Assembly: GCA_950295325.1 (NCBI GenBank)
Contig: OX485803.1
Coordinates: 44,345,554 to 44,409,553 of the forward strand
From: Polytrichum commune
Lineage: Eukaryota; Streptophyta; Polytrichopsida; Polytrichales; Polytrichaceae
Direction: 5' to 3'
Length of the DNA stretch: 64,000 nucleotides
A model generated the notes under the pieces. That model did no database searches. It was not told where the DNA came from and saw nothing but the letters and a program-made list of their open reading frames with translations. Both the position numbers and the translations under genes were made by a program. Below, one piece after another: positions 20,314 through 32,105 of the stretch (position 1 is its first letter; the number at the start of each line of letters is the position of its first letter).

Positions 20314-22570
20314 TTGACAAAATTTGAGTGATGAGTAGAATAAAATCGTGATTCTCATACATATTCGGCACGACTTGGAAGTTTTTATTTTGGTTTGTTT
20401 CCATGTATCCACTTGGAGTCGACATGATCTGTGTCATTCATCCAGTTTGAATTCAACTGTGGCACCCATTATGGCGGTTTAGGGAGCATTGGATATAATG
20501 ATTAAAGTTAAAGGGACTGCCGTCTTGGATTCGGAAGGAGGGAGCACAGTCCGATAATTTCCACCAAGAGCACAGGAGTTTGGAGTACTTCAAGGGTTGT
20601 TTACTCTTCACACTATGACTTACAAAGGTGGTTATGAACTTTAAGTGGCCAACCACTTGTACTACTCCATTTATGGTGTTTAGTGTCAATCACATGTATA
20701 CTAGTGTCACTTATCTTAATTTGAGGTGTATGCTAGGTTACATCAATGATCGATGACTTCATTATTGATCATCTTATAATACTTGGCATTCAAATGTGCT
20801 AACTAATATCTTGGCATGAGAATTATGTTCAATAATGTTACGAGGTGTATGTCTATGTTACACAATGGTCTACAAAGTTGACTTAAGTGTACAAACATGA
20901 CACTTGACATGATTATCATGCTTAAGAATATCTTTCTCTTGCATACTAAAATGTGAACACATGACACTTGACATTAGTATGCTCAATAATAATTTTCCCT
21001 TGCATATTAAAACGCAAAACTATCATCTTAAGTACCTCAATGTGCTATGCTAAATGTCATAATGTAAATGAATTTTGACTTGAATATTGGTAGTTAGTAG
21101 ACGTGACACTTTGAGACCTCTAGGCATCTAGTTTAGGGTTGCCCTCAAAAAGTGTAGGTGATACTAAATACCATAAAGGGTGCACACTAAATATTCCTTT
21201 TAGTTTGGGCCATAGTAATTCCATGGTGCCCATATTAATTTTCATGATAAGAATTAGTGTGTCCATGTTGATATTTAACCCATATCAAATCTCTAGTTTA
21301 AATGTTGTGTGGGTCACATTAATTGTTTTTCTAAGAAATTGATGTGGGTGAATATTGTGTTTTATGGTACTTTATGATGTAAGGTGACTAATTTATATTA
21401 TGTGAGGTGTTGGTTGAAAGTCTCAAGGAAGACTGAGGTGGAGAAGCATGGTCTTGGACCCATGTAATCTCCACCCCAACAAGACAATTAGAGTGGCCAC
21501 GTCATTTCTTTCCACGGCACCCACACAGATGGGATTAGTTATTTTATCTACGGTTTTTTTCATTAATTCTTTTTTTGTTTTCATGTGCACATGCTTGTGG
21601 TTGTAGGTGATGGTGAGGTTGGTCTTCTAAAATTACAATCTATCATTGGTATAGGCCATGATTTTGAGAAGAATTCCAAGTGATTATATTTATTCATATT
21701 GGTCTTGGATTACAATAGTGTTGGAGTGGTTGCCTCCCAAACTTTCTCTATAGACCTTGGGCTTGAGACTCTACATTGGTGTCACATGAAGGGCTCTTTA
21801 CACTACAAAGGTGGTTGTAATTGTGGACCATAATGATCAACCACATTTACGGGTTGATCTTTTAAATTGCAATCTATCATTTAGCTAGGCCTTGAACTCA
21901 AGAAGAAATGCGAGTGATTATCATCCTTCAGTTCGTCTTGGATTGTGGTGTTAATGTGGTTGCCTTCTCAACTAAGTTCTCCCTAAACCTTACCCTTGAA
22001 ACTCTTTAGTGGTGCCACATGCACATGAAAAATGTTTTGATTTTCATTCATGCTGAGTAGTGGGGTTGATGGGGTGGAGGATGGTTGTGGCTATGTCTTT
22101 TCCATGGAAGTAGAACTAAAGAAACCCGAGACTCTCAGTTTAATATAAAGAGGTCTTTCTCAAATATAATTAAATAAAAATAAATAAAAATAAAAATATA
22201 CATATACATATACATATACACATACATCTTATTGGAATCTCTCCACCACTAGCTGTTGAAAAATGTCTTTATGACCTCCAAAAGTCCGATCACAAAAACT
22301 CATCAATGGTTCACCTCTATTCCTTGTAAATTTTTACATCTCACAAACAATTTGACACTTCTAAGACTTTCAAGACAAGTATAGGATGTTTGCATTTACC
22401 ATCACTCTATGGTACCTCAAATTTTAGGCCAATCATATGAATTTTATCATCAAAAGAACATAATATTTTTTTACTTTTTTAAAAAATTGATGAATATTTT
22501 GAATTAACACTCGTAAATTCAATGTTAAGGGGATCAAAACAAAATTTTAAATATTTTTAGTTACATGGAT
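20314..22570. other. AT-rich intergenic, no gene seen
   Basis: No convincing coding frame. A microsatellite of TAAATAAAAA followed by ATACATATAC repeats lies at about 22165-22226. Repeated short phrases such as TGACACTTGACAT (about 20899-20970) suggest small local duplications. Confidence 0.5.
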
Positions 22571-22639
22571 GTGATCCTTTGATGATGCCTCGCAATTTCA
22601 CTTTTGAGACAACAATTCTCCAAAAATATTCTATGGTCA

Positions 22640-22940
22640 CTTTACAATGTCTTTGGGGAATCGTTCCCTTACGCCTCTCACCGGCACAAAAAGGGGACAG
22701 CCGAGGAGGAGGCCGTGTTGTCTCTTGGTTCCTGAGGATGTCTCCTCCTTGGCGACGGTCTTCTTCTTCGTGGCTTAGTCCACGGTCTCCCTCAACCCAG
22801 TGCCATTTCTCATGCGCATCGCAAGGAGGTCATCAACCTCGGAGATGAAGTTGTTGAACAAAACTTGGCGGTCTTGCCTGCAGCCGAAAGTCCGCCGTGC
22901 AGCCCAAGTTCAAGGGCAACACCTGGTATTATTTGAAGTC
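22640..22940 (-). pseudogene. decayed coding-like fragment, unrecognised
   Basis: A GC-richer island with codon-like structure on the minus strand. One frame reads FNNFISEVDDLLAMRMRNG, then TGLRETVD, an in-frame stop, and then ATKKKTVAKEETSSG. This looks like a once-translated helical, charged segment, but I cannot name the family. No start codon or splice sites support an active gene, so it is probably a gene fragment carried in by duplication or retrocopy. Confidence 0.3.
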
Positions 22941-22964
22941 AACAAGCAATGAACAGGGAGAACT

Positions 22965-23140
22965 GACCAGATGAACCGGGTGGTTTTTGGAAAATAACCG
23001 GTTGAAGTTCCAGACTCCAGGGAATTTACCCATCATCGTACAGGAATCTATGGAATACAACCCGGATTAATAAAGAAAAACGAGAAGATGTGAACATGTA
23101 GCCAGTTGAGCTTGTAAACACTAGGATCTTGACTGATCAT
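22965..23140 (+). repeat. R3 repeat copy
   Basis: Contains GAAAATAACCGGTTGAAGTT, GGAATCTATGGAAT and TGTAAACACTAGGATCTTGA in order. The same order appears inverted at about 42415-42590 and directly at about 44340-44510. The three copies are diverged and their ends are unclear. Confidence 0.55.
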
Positions 23141-23975
23141 GCCCAAAGATCTCCCCGGACACCGCGAACAAGTTCAAAGCAGAACAAATAAGTAAACTTC
23201 GGCCAGAACACCTGCAACTGGTCCAAGGACATCGCAGCCAAGTACCCAACCCACACAAACACCAATTGCAACCGGCCAACAGAATATGCTGGAGAATAAG
23301 TAACCATACTACCACCCGCAGGGACAGAGCTTCGAACAGACTGCTCCTGTCGCCGCTTCCCAAAAACGCGTCTCCAATACATGCAAAGTTTTCCCACCCC
23401 CTTCATGACCAATCCTGGCATTGCTTCGACATGTATATTCACGGTGGCATTTCCGGCCAAATGCCCCCTCAACACAAGAAAGAAAAAGGAACGTCAGAGT
23501 CTTTTACCCTGACATGCGATATTCGTTCACCGCCTCCTTTTTCATGTCCGCGTCCCCTCAACACACTACTTCTTGGTGCAAACTCACCCGAAGTAACAAC
23601 CATTCCTTCGGTGCAACGTTGGGATTATCGCCAGGTGCAAAGTAACAAGACATGCATAAAGTCACCAAAATACAAGGATCTATGCTATATTATCACACAG
23701 ATCTTTATCACCAAAACAGTCACCACTGTGACTAGATTGCTCCTATTTTAAACACCGGCACCTACCGTGTCCACAGGAATTTCTACTTCGAAACCCAAGA
23801 GTACGTTGCATTGCACGTATTGGCGCCTCACGAAGCGTTGCGGATCGAGAGTGCCCCGTCTTCAACCTTTGTAGTCGTTCCAATGTGATCCTCTTTATGT
23901 AATCCGAACTTACTGGCAATATTTTGCCCTTGTACTCCTTGCTCAATGACTCGAGTGACTCCCATGTTATCGAGC
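23120..23975 (-). other. coding-like block of unknown identity
   Basis: Two minus-strand segments look exon-like. The first, about 23974-23764, follows the acceptor CTGTTCAG, reads GSITWESLESLSKEYKGKIL and onward in an open basic frame, and ends at the donor-like ACG/GTAGGTG. The second, about 23475-23137, is open for more than 110 codons (LAGNATVNIHVEAMPGLV, later a hydrophobic stretch LQLVFVWVGYLAAM). No ATG-led model was found, the opposite strand is also open for 161 codons (23266-23751), and I recognise no family. It may be a captured gene fragment or a poorly conserved gene. Confidence 0.25.
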
Positions 23976-23995
23976 CCTGAACAGTATTGAACTAT

Positions 23996-24902
23996 CTACA
24001 CTAAATATAATGATACTTATGCCCCCTTCCCACCTGACTTTAGCTAAGACCCAAAGTATTTCCTAAAAACCAGGTAAAGCTCCCTCGGTTATAGTGGAGC
24101 ATCCGACTATCCCAATGCACCTATAAGAACTTGCTCCGGAGATTTTCAAGTAGGTTTTAGTTAAGTAGTTTTCACACATGTTCATTGTTTTATCTACCAA
24201 GCAATGAATGTTGGGTAGTTTTTGTCCCATCCCCAAATGCCTTACTACTCACCTTTCTTACCATCAGTTTTTGTTAATGGAGCTCCTCGTGCCCTCATAG
24301 CTAAGACTAAAAAGCAACCATTCACAAGGGTGGGAGGCGACACTTTTAAAGCTCCTATATTCTTGCCTCATGTTAGGGTACCGATGGGAGGGTCGGTGGT
24401 TGAGGCTTAAAACCTCCACTTTTAAGCCATGCCACATCATTTGCCAACTAGGCTCGACACTAGATAATGTCGATGATGTGAAGGCCAGTTTGTTAGAACC
24501 AACTTTAAGTCTTAGCTAAAGTCAGGTGGGAAGGGGGCATTAGTGTCACCAATTCTAATTGTCTTGCTCAATACTAATTGTAAACCGCGGTGTAGTGTCA
24601 CCAACACTAAATGTTTACACAACATTATTTGTCAGTCCTTGTAGTTATTTTTTAGATTTACATTGTTGCAATTACTCTCACTTACCGAACAAATTTTCAT
24701 CTAAATTTCAATCATCCATGACAATATTTCATCACAAGTTGTTGACAAGAGAAGGTAGGGGTTTGGCCAATGGATGTTGTTCACCCATATCCATCATCCA
24801 TGACAATGTTTGTTCACTTATTCATAAGAAGTGTCATCCGAAAAGTGATCAGAGTGGCATAAAACACTGTATGACACTACATACCATATTTAGCATAGTT
24901 AT
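23996..24902. mobile_element. R4 fold-back element carrying a nested R2 MITE
   Basis: The outer element begins CTACACTAAATATAATGATA just left of the R2 insertion, resumes at TTAGTGTCACCAATTCTAAT (24540) and runs to about ACCATATTTAGCAT (24898). It matches the uninterrupted copy at 47571-47948 along its length (TGTCTTGCTCAATACTAAT, CATCCATGACAATATTTCAT, TTCATAAGAAGTGTCATCC). Noncoding; open frames inside are incidental. Confidence 0.75.
24020..24539. mobile_element. R2 MITE copy 2 (520 bp, TSD TTA)
   Basis: The youngest-looking copy. It has a perfect 31-bp terminal inverted repeat (TGCCCCCTTCCCACCTGACT... at 24020-24050, inverted at 24509-24539) flanked by TTA at 24017-24019 and 24540-24542. 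It is inserted in the R4 element. Comparison with the R4 copy at 47571 shows the empty site, which confirms both the borders and the 3-bp duplication. Confidence 0.9.
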
Positions 24903-27540
24903 AATGTTTTCTTCATTAATTTCAGCCAATCAGATTTGTAATAATTCCAAGTGGATACAGAACTTGCCATCATGCGGCTCAAGATATTATTTTGAATTAC
25001 CGCAATTTGTTCCAGAACAAGTCTAAAAGCTATAATACCCCAAATCCTTTCATCGTCATAGAGGGGCATCCAGTTGTAATTGATACCCATCTAGGCTATG
25101 TCTTGTTTTTTTGTATGTGATAAAGTGCTAATTGGATCTCCCATGATGATGGCCTAGTCTACAACCTCATGATTATGAGGATGTGGGACCACATTGACTG
25201 ACAATTCTTATCTTAATATCTCACTATTGCTCATGAAAGTGTAAATTTGGCAAATATTAGACCCGAGTCCATGATCATGTTGGAGCTTCCACTCACTTAT
25301 CTTCACTAGGTTTGTTGTGGGGGTAATCTTGTCATGTGTACACATAAGTCATGTTATGTCTTCACTTGGAATTTGTTCTTGAAAAAGTAATGTGTATCAT
25401 TGTTATGTGTCCATTAGAGTTATCTGTAAAGTCTCCGAATCACATTCTGGGTGAGTTGGTTAAAAGACGAGGTTGAGATCGTAATCATAGAGTCACCCAA
25501 TTTTTCTTTAGGCATGAATTAACATGTTGGAGCCTCGAAGAGTGGTGATAAACAACAGCTTTTTAGCTTGTCATACTAGGATGGACAGGCCAAGCTAGCC
25601 TTGCATAGGTCAATTCGTAATTTAGAGTGACGGGAAAGGTCCTACTTTAGATCCTAAAGTTTCTCTCAAAGTTTACAAGATTGAAATATATTCCAAAAAA
25701 TTTCACCCCATTTGCAAAATTAGAGTCCCATACAAGACGAGCTAGTGAGCTCCTAATAGGAAAGTCTCTCAAAGACGGACAAAACTTCCTAGTTTTGCTC
25801 CTCATTGAGGGAATTTATGGATAACTCTATTATCTCAAATTTGGGGTGTCCATTTATGTACTATTGAATAAGTCTTTGACGTGTAAAATACTTTATATAA
25901 GTATTACAAACATTGATCTAACATACCCACAATACAATATTTTACACTATTAAATTTTGACTATTTGAGATAAAGTTTGTTGCACTACAAAACTCGAAAT
26001 AGCACATTAAAGTAAATATCGTAAACTATGTACACTAATATGTGCAATTAAGGGGGGGGGTTGATTGTGCTAATGACAAAAAAAATTATTAATTGTCTAG
26101 AATTGTCACCATAAAGTCTCTTGCGACCACCATTAACTTTGTTACATTCTTGTGTATCCACCACAATTTGTGGTTGCAGTAAAGACCTCACTATGTGTCT
26201 CTTCCTTTTTGCACCACCTCCACTATGGTTAAGGTCATCAAGTGGTTTTATGACCCGAGCACATACTCACATTTCAAATGGAGTTTGCTTCAATGTTGAA
26301 ATCCTACTATGCAATGTAAGAAATTTAGCTATACCATCTACTATTTCTAACTCCAAATTCATAATTTTGATCACATCAATATCAATTTTCTCCAACTCGG
26401 CTTGATGTGCTACTAACAAAGTTTGGTTGACTGTAGATTGCATGCACAATTATTCTCACATATTGACAGGAATTGTTTCCAAGAACCTAGCCTCCTCAAT
26501 CATCCTCTTTTGTTCTGCAACTAGATCCAATACTTCATGTCTAGAAGCTGCAATTTTAATATGAAGCATTTGAGATAATAGAGTTATCCAAACTTTGATG
26601 CCAAATAGAATCCAAATCTAATCAAATGGATATGTCAATGCATATATTTCACGGTTGTTGCCAAAAGTACAATGGCGCTCTATGGTAGCTTTGCTTCCAC
26701 TCTATCAACCTAGACATAGTTAATTCCATGAGTATTCTCATCTCTGTACCTTATTGTACAATGTGGATGATGCAAACCACACCCGGGGGGGGGGGGGGGC
26801 GTGCACTAGCAGTATTTCATAAACAACATGCGATAAAATATAAGATATTTAATATTCATTTGAGGTAAAAATTTGAAGAATTCTATATAAAATATAAGGT
26901 CAAATTAATGTTGGAAACCAATTATAAAAAATAAAAATAAAAATAAAAACCATCCAATATAACATGTGTATGGGGACCACATTTTGCTTCATCAAAGAAG
27001 ATGGAAGGCTCAATTTTATTCCATGGAGGTTTCTCTTCATTAAGGAGACTTTGAACTCCATTATGTTTAAGCTTTGACACGAAGGGATATATTTGAGACA
27101 ATATTTGATGTTTGAAATTCTTTTGCAAATGTTGTACGAACTCTTGTTATCCTGCAAATGTTGGGCAATTGTGTTTCTTTACACACTAAATTTTATGGTT
27201 GCACTCTACTTGCATTCTTCATTACAATCTTGTTGGTGTAATTAATTTCTATTGTGTTTTCTTCTTGCCATACCACAACAATGCAATTTCAATATTGAAA
27301 TGCCAATTCACAATGCACCCCCCCCCCCCCCTCGGCTAGAAATTAAAGGCTATCAAAAATTTGTAAGAAAAATAAGGCATATAATATTGAATGCATTCTA
27401 GATTTCTAATTACCAATAGGATATTAAAAAAAATTAAGCTCAATAGACTTTCTCGTACTTTAAGGACTCCTAATATTCTAACTCTTAAATGTAATATTCC
27501 CCTTGAAAATAAGTGGTTGTCGTAGATGTCCAAAAATTTA
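24903..27540. other. AT-rich intergenic with long G/C homopolymers, no gene seen
   Basis: No gene recognised. A run of about 10 G lies near 26052, a run of 15 G at 26785-26799, and a run of 14 C at 27318-27331. The last two are in inverted orientation about 520 bp apart, with GTGC and GCAC next to the runs, which could be the ends of an unclassified element. Confidence 0.45.
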
Positions 27541-28550
27541 CCCCCGTGTGATCGAGGTGTGGCTTAAAAATGGAAAGCCATCTCAGAGTTGCAACCGAGA
27601 CAACTTAATGGAAGTGTTGAGGTCCAACCTAGTTGTGTCAAAAGGGTAGAGTTAGGCTAGTGGAGCCTAACGTGGGAGGCCCAAAAGGAGGGGCAACCCA
27701 TGTGAGTCTCAAAGTAGGTGGGTCTAGTGTAGTTTAGGTCCTTGGAAAAGAAATCCAAGATCGCTGACAGACCACCTAGGAACAACACCTTTAGAATTGT
27801 GCCAAATTTGAAGATGCATTGTGGGGGTCACGCCCAAAGGAAACACAATGCCACACCATAGAGGATGGCAACTTGAGAATTGGTGTGCCGACTACGAGTT
27901 TAGTCAATGAGGGCATCGACTCCGTTTGGTGGGGATGAATGTCGCGCACCTCTCCATAAGGAGTGCCCAAAACACCATGGGCACAAGGGGGACCCCATAG
28001 TGACACTTGGGACTTGTGGCGCCATTGGTGAGAAGGCCCACATGATCCTAGTGTGGGAGGGCCCCGGGCATTGAGAACTCCTCCCACCCACAAAGACTAG
28101 GAGTCACGAGGGTAAGGCTATGAGCATTGAGTAGCTTATGGCGTCCGGATTCTATAAAGCTGAAGAACACCTTAATCGGAGGTGTGAGCTAGGAGATATG
28201 TCAATTTGAGTGGGGCGTTGCCTAGGGACAGCGCCCTGGGACAGTAGTGACCTGGGAGTGGCGCCCGGGACTGCCTAGGTTAAAACATCCATAACCTCCT
28301 CACCACTTGCCTAAATGGGGAAAATGAGGAGTTTATCGGCATCTACGCAAAGAGTAGATGTCGATGGAGTGGTCGCTTGATAGAAGAAAATATCATACAA
28401 TGAAGTTATCACACAACTACATGTATTGCACTAAGTGACCTTCATACTCCACCCACTAACCTCATATTCCCCTAAAATCCACTTAAACAAAGTTTCACCT
28501 AAGTTGAGTATCCCAAACTCATTCTAAAGTCATTGTGACTTATTAATTAA
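27541..28550. other. GC-richer intergenic block, possibly TE-derived
   Basis: The composition is richer in G and C than both flanks and open frames appear on both strands without resemblance to proteins. Phrases such as GACAGCGCCCTGGGACAGTA and TGGCGCCCGGGACTGCCTAG look like retroelement leader or LTR-type sequence, but no matching second LTR, primer-binding site or TG...CA borders were seen. The assignment is a guess. Confidence 0.25.
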
Positions 28551-28557
28551 CATAATA

Positions 28558-29460
28558 GTGACACTTAAAAAGCATTTTGACACTTATTTTGTCTATCCTA
28601 TGTGGTTTTCCTTAAGTGGGGCCCAATCAAAAAACCTATCTACACTCCTCGTAACCCAAATAGTAAATATGCTAAAAACCTCCCACCACAATATCACCAT
28701 CCGCAAAGTCAGAGCCCACTCAAACATTATTGGAAATGACAAGGCTAATAAATTGGCCAAACAAGGAGCAAAACAACCCCCCCCCCCCATTGTAAAAACC
28801 CCTTTCCACCTCATCGACCATCAGACACCGTATTGGCTACCTATCCCCGTGTCGTCCACATTACATGACGGCTTGGTCAACAATCTAAAAAACTACATAG
28901 AAAAAGAATACGTAAGTGCACTCAATCTCCCATGCAAAAAATACACTACTATATATAGACAAATGACTCTCCAACACAAAAATAGACATAAAATGGTCAA
29001 ATCTATTATGCAATGCCCCTTGGATTACTGATGTGTAAATAACACAAACCCTTAAAATATAGATATGTAAGATACTTAAAGAACTACCAAAAGAAACACA
29101 TCCTCAAACAAGACATATCCCCAACATATAACCTATGCACATCCCACCAAATGACACATGCCTCTACCTACTATCATGTTGCATTAATAAACACATAAAC
29201 AACCTAAAGACAAACCGACACAATAAAGCAATACACGCACTAGTGAACACACTACTAGCCCACCCCACAACCCGTTCTTTACCCTAATCAATGCCGATAA
29301 CTTTAAAGACTGCACACTTGACAACATGATACCCTCATGGCTACTCCCATGCACATGTTATCTACCAAGATTTAAATGCCCAGCTCGACTTAAACTTGAT
29401 ATGTTACTCATCTTAGGAGCCCCACCTACATGAGCCGCCTACATCTTAGGAGACCCCAAT
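28558..29460 (+). mobile_element. degenerate LINE (non-LTR retrotransposon), RNase H and C-terminal region
   Basis: The frame starting near 28558 contains IRKVRAHSNIIGNDKANKLA followed by KQGA. This is the C-terminal RNase H motif (H-S-N..GN..A..LA) used by many LINE ORF2 proteins. Farther on, in another frame, HVALINKHINNLKTNRHNKA and AIHALVNTLLAHPTTR, then TLINADNFKDCTLDNMIPSW, resemble the region after RNase H. Frameshifts and stops separate the pieces, so the copy is dead and 5'-truncated. No reverse transcriptase domain is visible upstream. Confidence 0.7.
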
Positions 29461-30249
29461 CCCACTTCATTAAATACAAGTTACTAACGATAAAATCCAA
29501 AACTAACATAGAACACATAGCCCTAACACTAAGCACTAAGCCACCCCCAATTCCATGCTCACGTGGACATGAGAGGGAACTAACGTCAAGGTAAAAGACT
29601 TTAACATTTTTTTCACTTATTTTTCTCATTTTTGCTTCCAATAGTTCTAACTCAAACCAAGATTCAAATACAATAAATAAATAAATAATCTTAAATTCAT
29701 CACAACACTGTTAACATTAGAAATAGTTAACAAACTTTGACTATTGCATGTCAAACTTTGATCCCTTCTTCCAATTGGGATTTTCAGATTTCACCTAAAA
29801 CTTGGATCAATGCCACTGCCGATTGCTACAAAAGTTCTAATTAAAATACATTGGTCCTAACTTCTGTGGATTTAAAATAGTACCTTTCTTCTCTTATTGT
29901 AGGCAACGGGGAGGCAACTAGCTTGCAAAAACTAAAATACTATATGCTGTATGAATTGTCCAAAGTAAATGGACCTTCTAGCTAAAGAACTTTGAAAGTA
30001 CTTTATTTTTGTTCTTACAACACATAAATCTAAACATTTTTCCTTATTGTGTTTCAAAGCTCTTGACATCAAGCCCTTTGCATATCACAACCTCAAGTTG
30101 CAGCATAGTATTGATCTTATGCTCTCAAATCGACACATGAGCCTAATGTTAAGGTGGACATTCTTAGAGTCAATATGTGCTTATCGTACAAGATTTTAAA
30201 GTATTGTCATGGGCAGATGTTGGGACGTCCTAAGGTACGTGGATTCATG
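29461..30249. other. intergenic, no gene seen
   Basis: AT-rich sequence after the LINE remnant. No ORF or repeat that I can place. Confidence 0.45.
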
Positions 30250-30600
30250 TTCTCCAACTTCTACCGCATAGATTTACACAACAAAACTCGTGTTGCACTA
30301 GCAAATCTACTTTGAAACATCTGCAAAAACTAAATAGAAAATCGGACCTCCTATGATTTAATTAGGGTTATCAGGAGTGTATGTTTGTTCATTTCTTAAC
30401 TAGATAAATATGTCCTCCCAATTGTGTCCACTTTTGAGTGTAGAGTAGTTATTAATACTTGAAAACATAGTCCAATTTGTTTTAAACATGTGTCTTCACG
30501 ATGTTTACTCTTTGATCCTCATTGAAACACATACCAATCAAATCTAGGGTCCAATTAAGAAAACAAGCCGCTTAAGACCCATCTACCTTAAATGTGCACT
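30250..30600 (-). mobile_element. R1 long-subtype copy
   Basis: Minus-orientation copy with AAAACATAGTCCAATTTG, TTTTAAACATGTGTCTTCA, the terminal GACCCATCTACCTTA, and the extra block GCAAATCTAC shared with 14310-14650 and 47160-47480. A TA microsatellite follows at 30616-30636. Confidence 0.6.
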
Positions 30601-31270
30601 TCAGACGTGTGTGTGTATATATATATATATATATATTGGTATGCATAGAATTACCAACTACTGTAGAGTTGTCCTAAAAAGAAGCTTGTGGTTTGAGGGG
30701 AATCCAGACCTTCTAAAGTGGGTCTGAAGGGTGAGCATAAGTTTATCCAGAAAGGTAAAAGGCAATTTAAAAAATTATGGGTATATATTGTCTGACATAT
30801 ATCATGAACCCTCTCTTCTTGACCCACGACTAAGTCTTTTTGAAATTTTCATTTGGGACCTCAAGCATGATGCTAAACACAAGAGTTCCCGATGCAAAAC
30901 TCGTGGTTTTGACCCCTCCAGCCTTCTGCCACATTACACATAACTTTAATATTTCCAAACTGTACCGAAAAGCAGCCAAACATACAACTTACTAGCTCAA
31001 ATCTTGGCACTCCTCATTGTCTCTGACATTGGAAATAGGTAGACATTCAATCAACCCTGTCTATTGGATGGTGACATGTCATGTGTCTCCCACTTGGCAT
31101 GACATGGAGATCAGAAAGAGCTGATAAGTTTGTTTGCATGCAGTGTCACTTCTTGGAGTGAAGTGGTAGTGAAACCTCCAGAAGAAGCAATTAGCTTTCA
31201 GAGCTCAAGAAATTGCAGCAGAACCTCCACGAGTTAACCTCGAAGGTCATGAGATCTCATAGGTAGTCGC

Positions 31271-32105
31271 CGAAAATTAACCCGAATGTAGTTCGAAGCA
31301 GTTGTAATAAAAGAATCTGATGAACCTAGTGAGGAGTGTATACATTATATATGGAATTAGCGATGAGATGGTGATAGAGGAGATGCCATATAATTCCTTG
31401 GGAAACTTCACAGGATACTTGGTGCTGCAGTTGTTGCTCCAGCACCAACTTGTGAAGGTTACCAGAATATGTTAGCGTGGGGGAGTTTCTGAGGACAGCA
31501 ACTAATTTTCTTTTTCCTTGTGTTTTGAGGGTGAGAAGTTTGTAATACAGATCAGGAGGGTTCTATGTGGAGGAATGATGCACAGCAGATGCACAATTTA
31601 CACTTCCGACGGCGAGTGGCACAGATCGTGAGGAGTTTCTCAAGGATAAGAGTGGTGGGGAATATTGATGTTCATACAGTAGCTCATGGGAAGATGGAGA
31701 AAGTTAACCTGAACATAATTTGAAGCAGTTGTAATAAAGAATTTGATGAACCTAGTTGGGAGTGTATACATACATGTGGGATGGTGACTGAGGGGATCCC
31801 ACATATATCCTTGGGATAATTCACAAGATGCTGCTGCAGTTGTTGCTTCAGCATCAACTTGTGAAGGCTAACAAAATATTCTATCGTGGGGGAGCTTCCG
31901 AGGACAGCGAATAAATTTCTCATTCCTTGTGTTGCATTAGGCTGGGAGTGAGAAGTTTTGCAATAGAGATCAGGAGGGACTATGTGGAGGAATGATGCAA
32001 TTTACACTTCCACTAGGACAAGTAGTGCAGATCAGGAGGAGTTTCTCAAGGATGAGAGTGGTGGAGAATATTGCAGTTCAAACAGCAGCTCATGGGAAGA
32101 TGAAG
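31271..32105 (+). repeat. ~420-bp tandem duplication spanning the 5' end of the unknown gene
   Basis: Copy 1 (about 31271-31702) and copy 2 (about 31703-32105) share TTAACC.GAA, GAAGCAGTTGTAATAAA, CTGCAGTTGTTGCT, TGTGGAGGAATGATGCA and TCATGGGAAGATG in order. Copy 2 contains the start codon and first ~40 codons of the 793-codon ORF. Copy 1 has the same ATGTGGAGGAATGATGCA start, but a 13-base insertion right after it shifts the frame, which ends at a TGA some 50 codons on. Confidence 0.75.

Noticed and set aside
27791-28093. 100-codon minus-strand ORF rich in Gly, Pro and Trp
   Set aside because: No recognisable protein; competing overlapping frames suggest compositional openness only.
27541-28550. 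Solo LTR
   Set aside because: No TG...CA borders, target duplication or second copy in the window; kept only as an unresolved GC-richer block.
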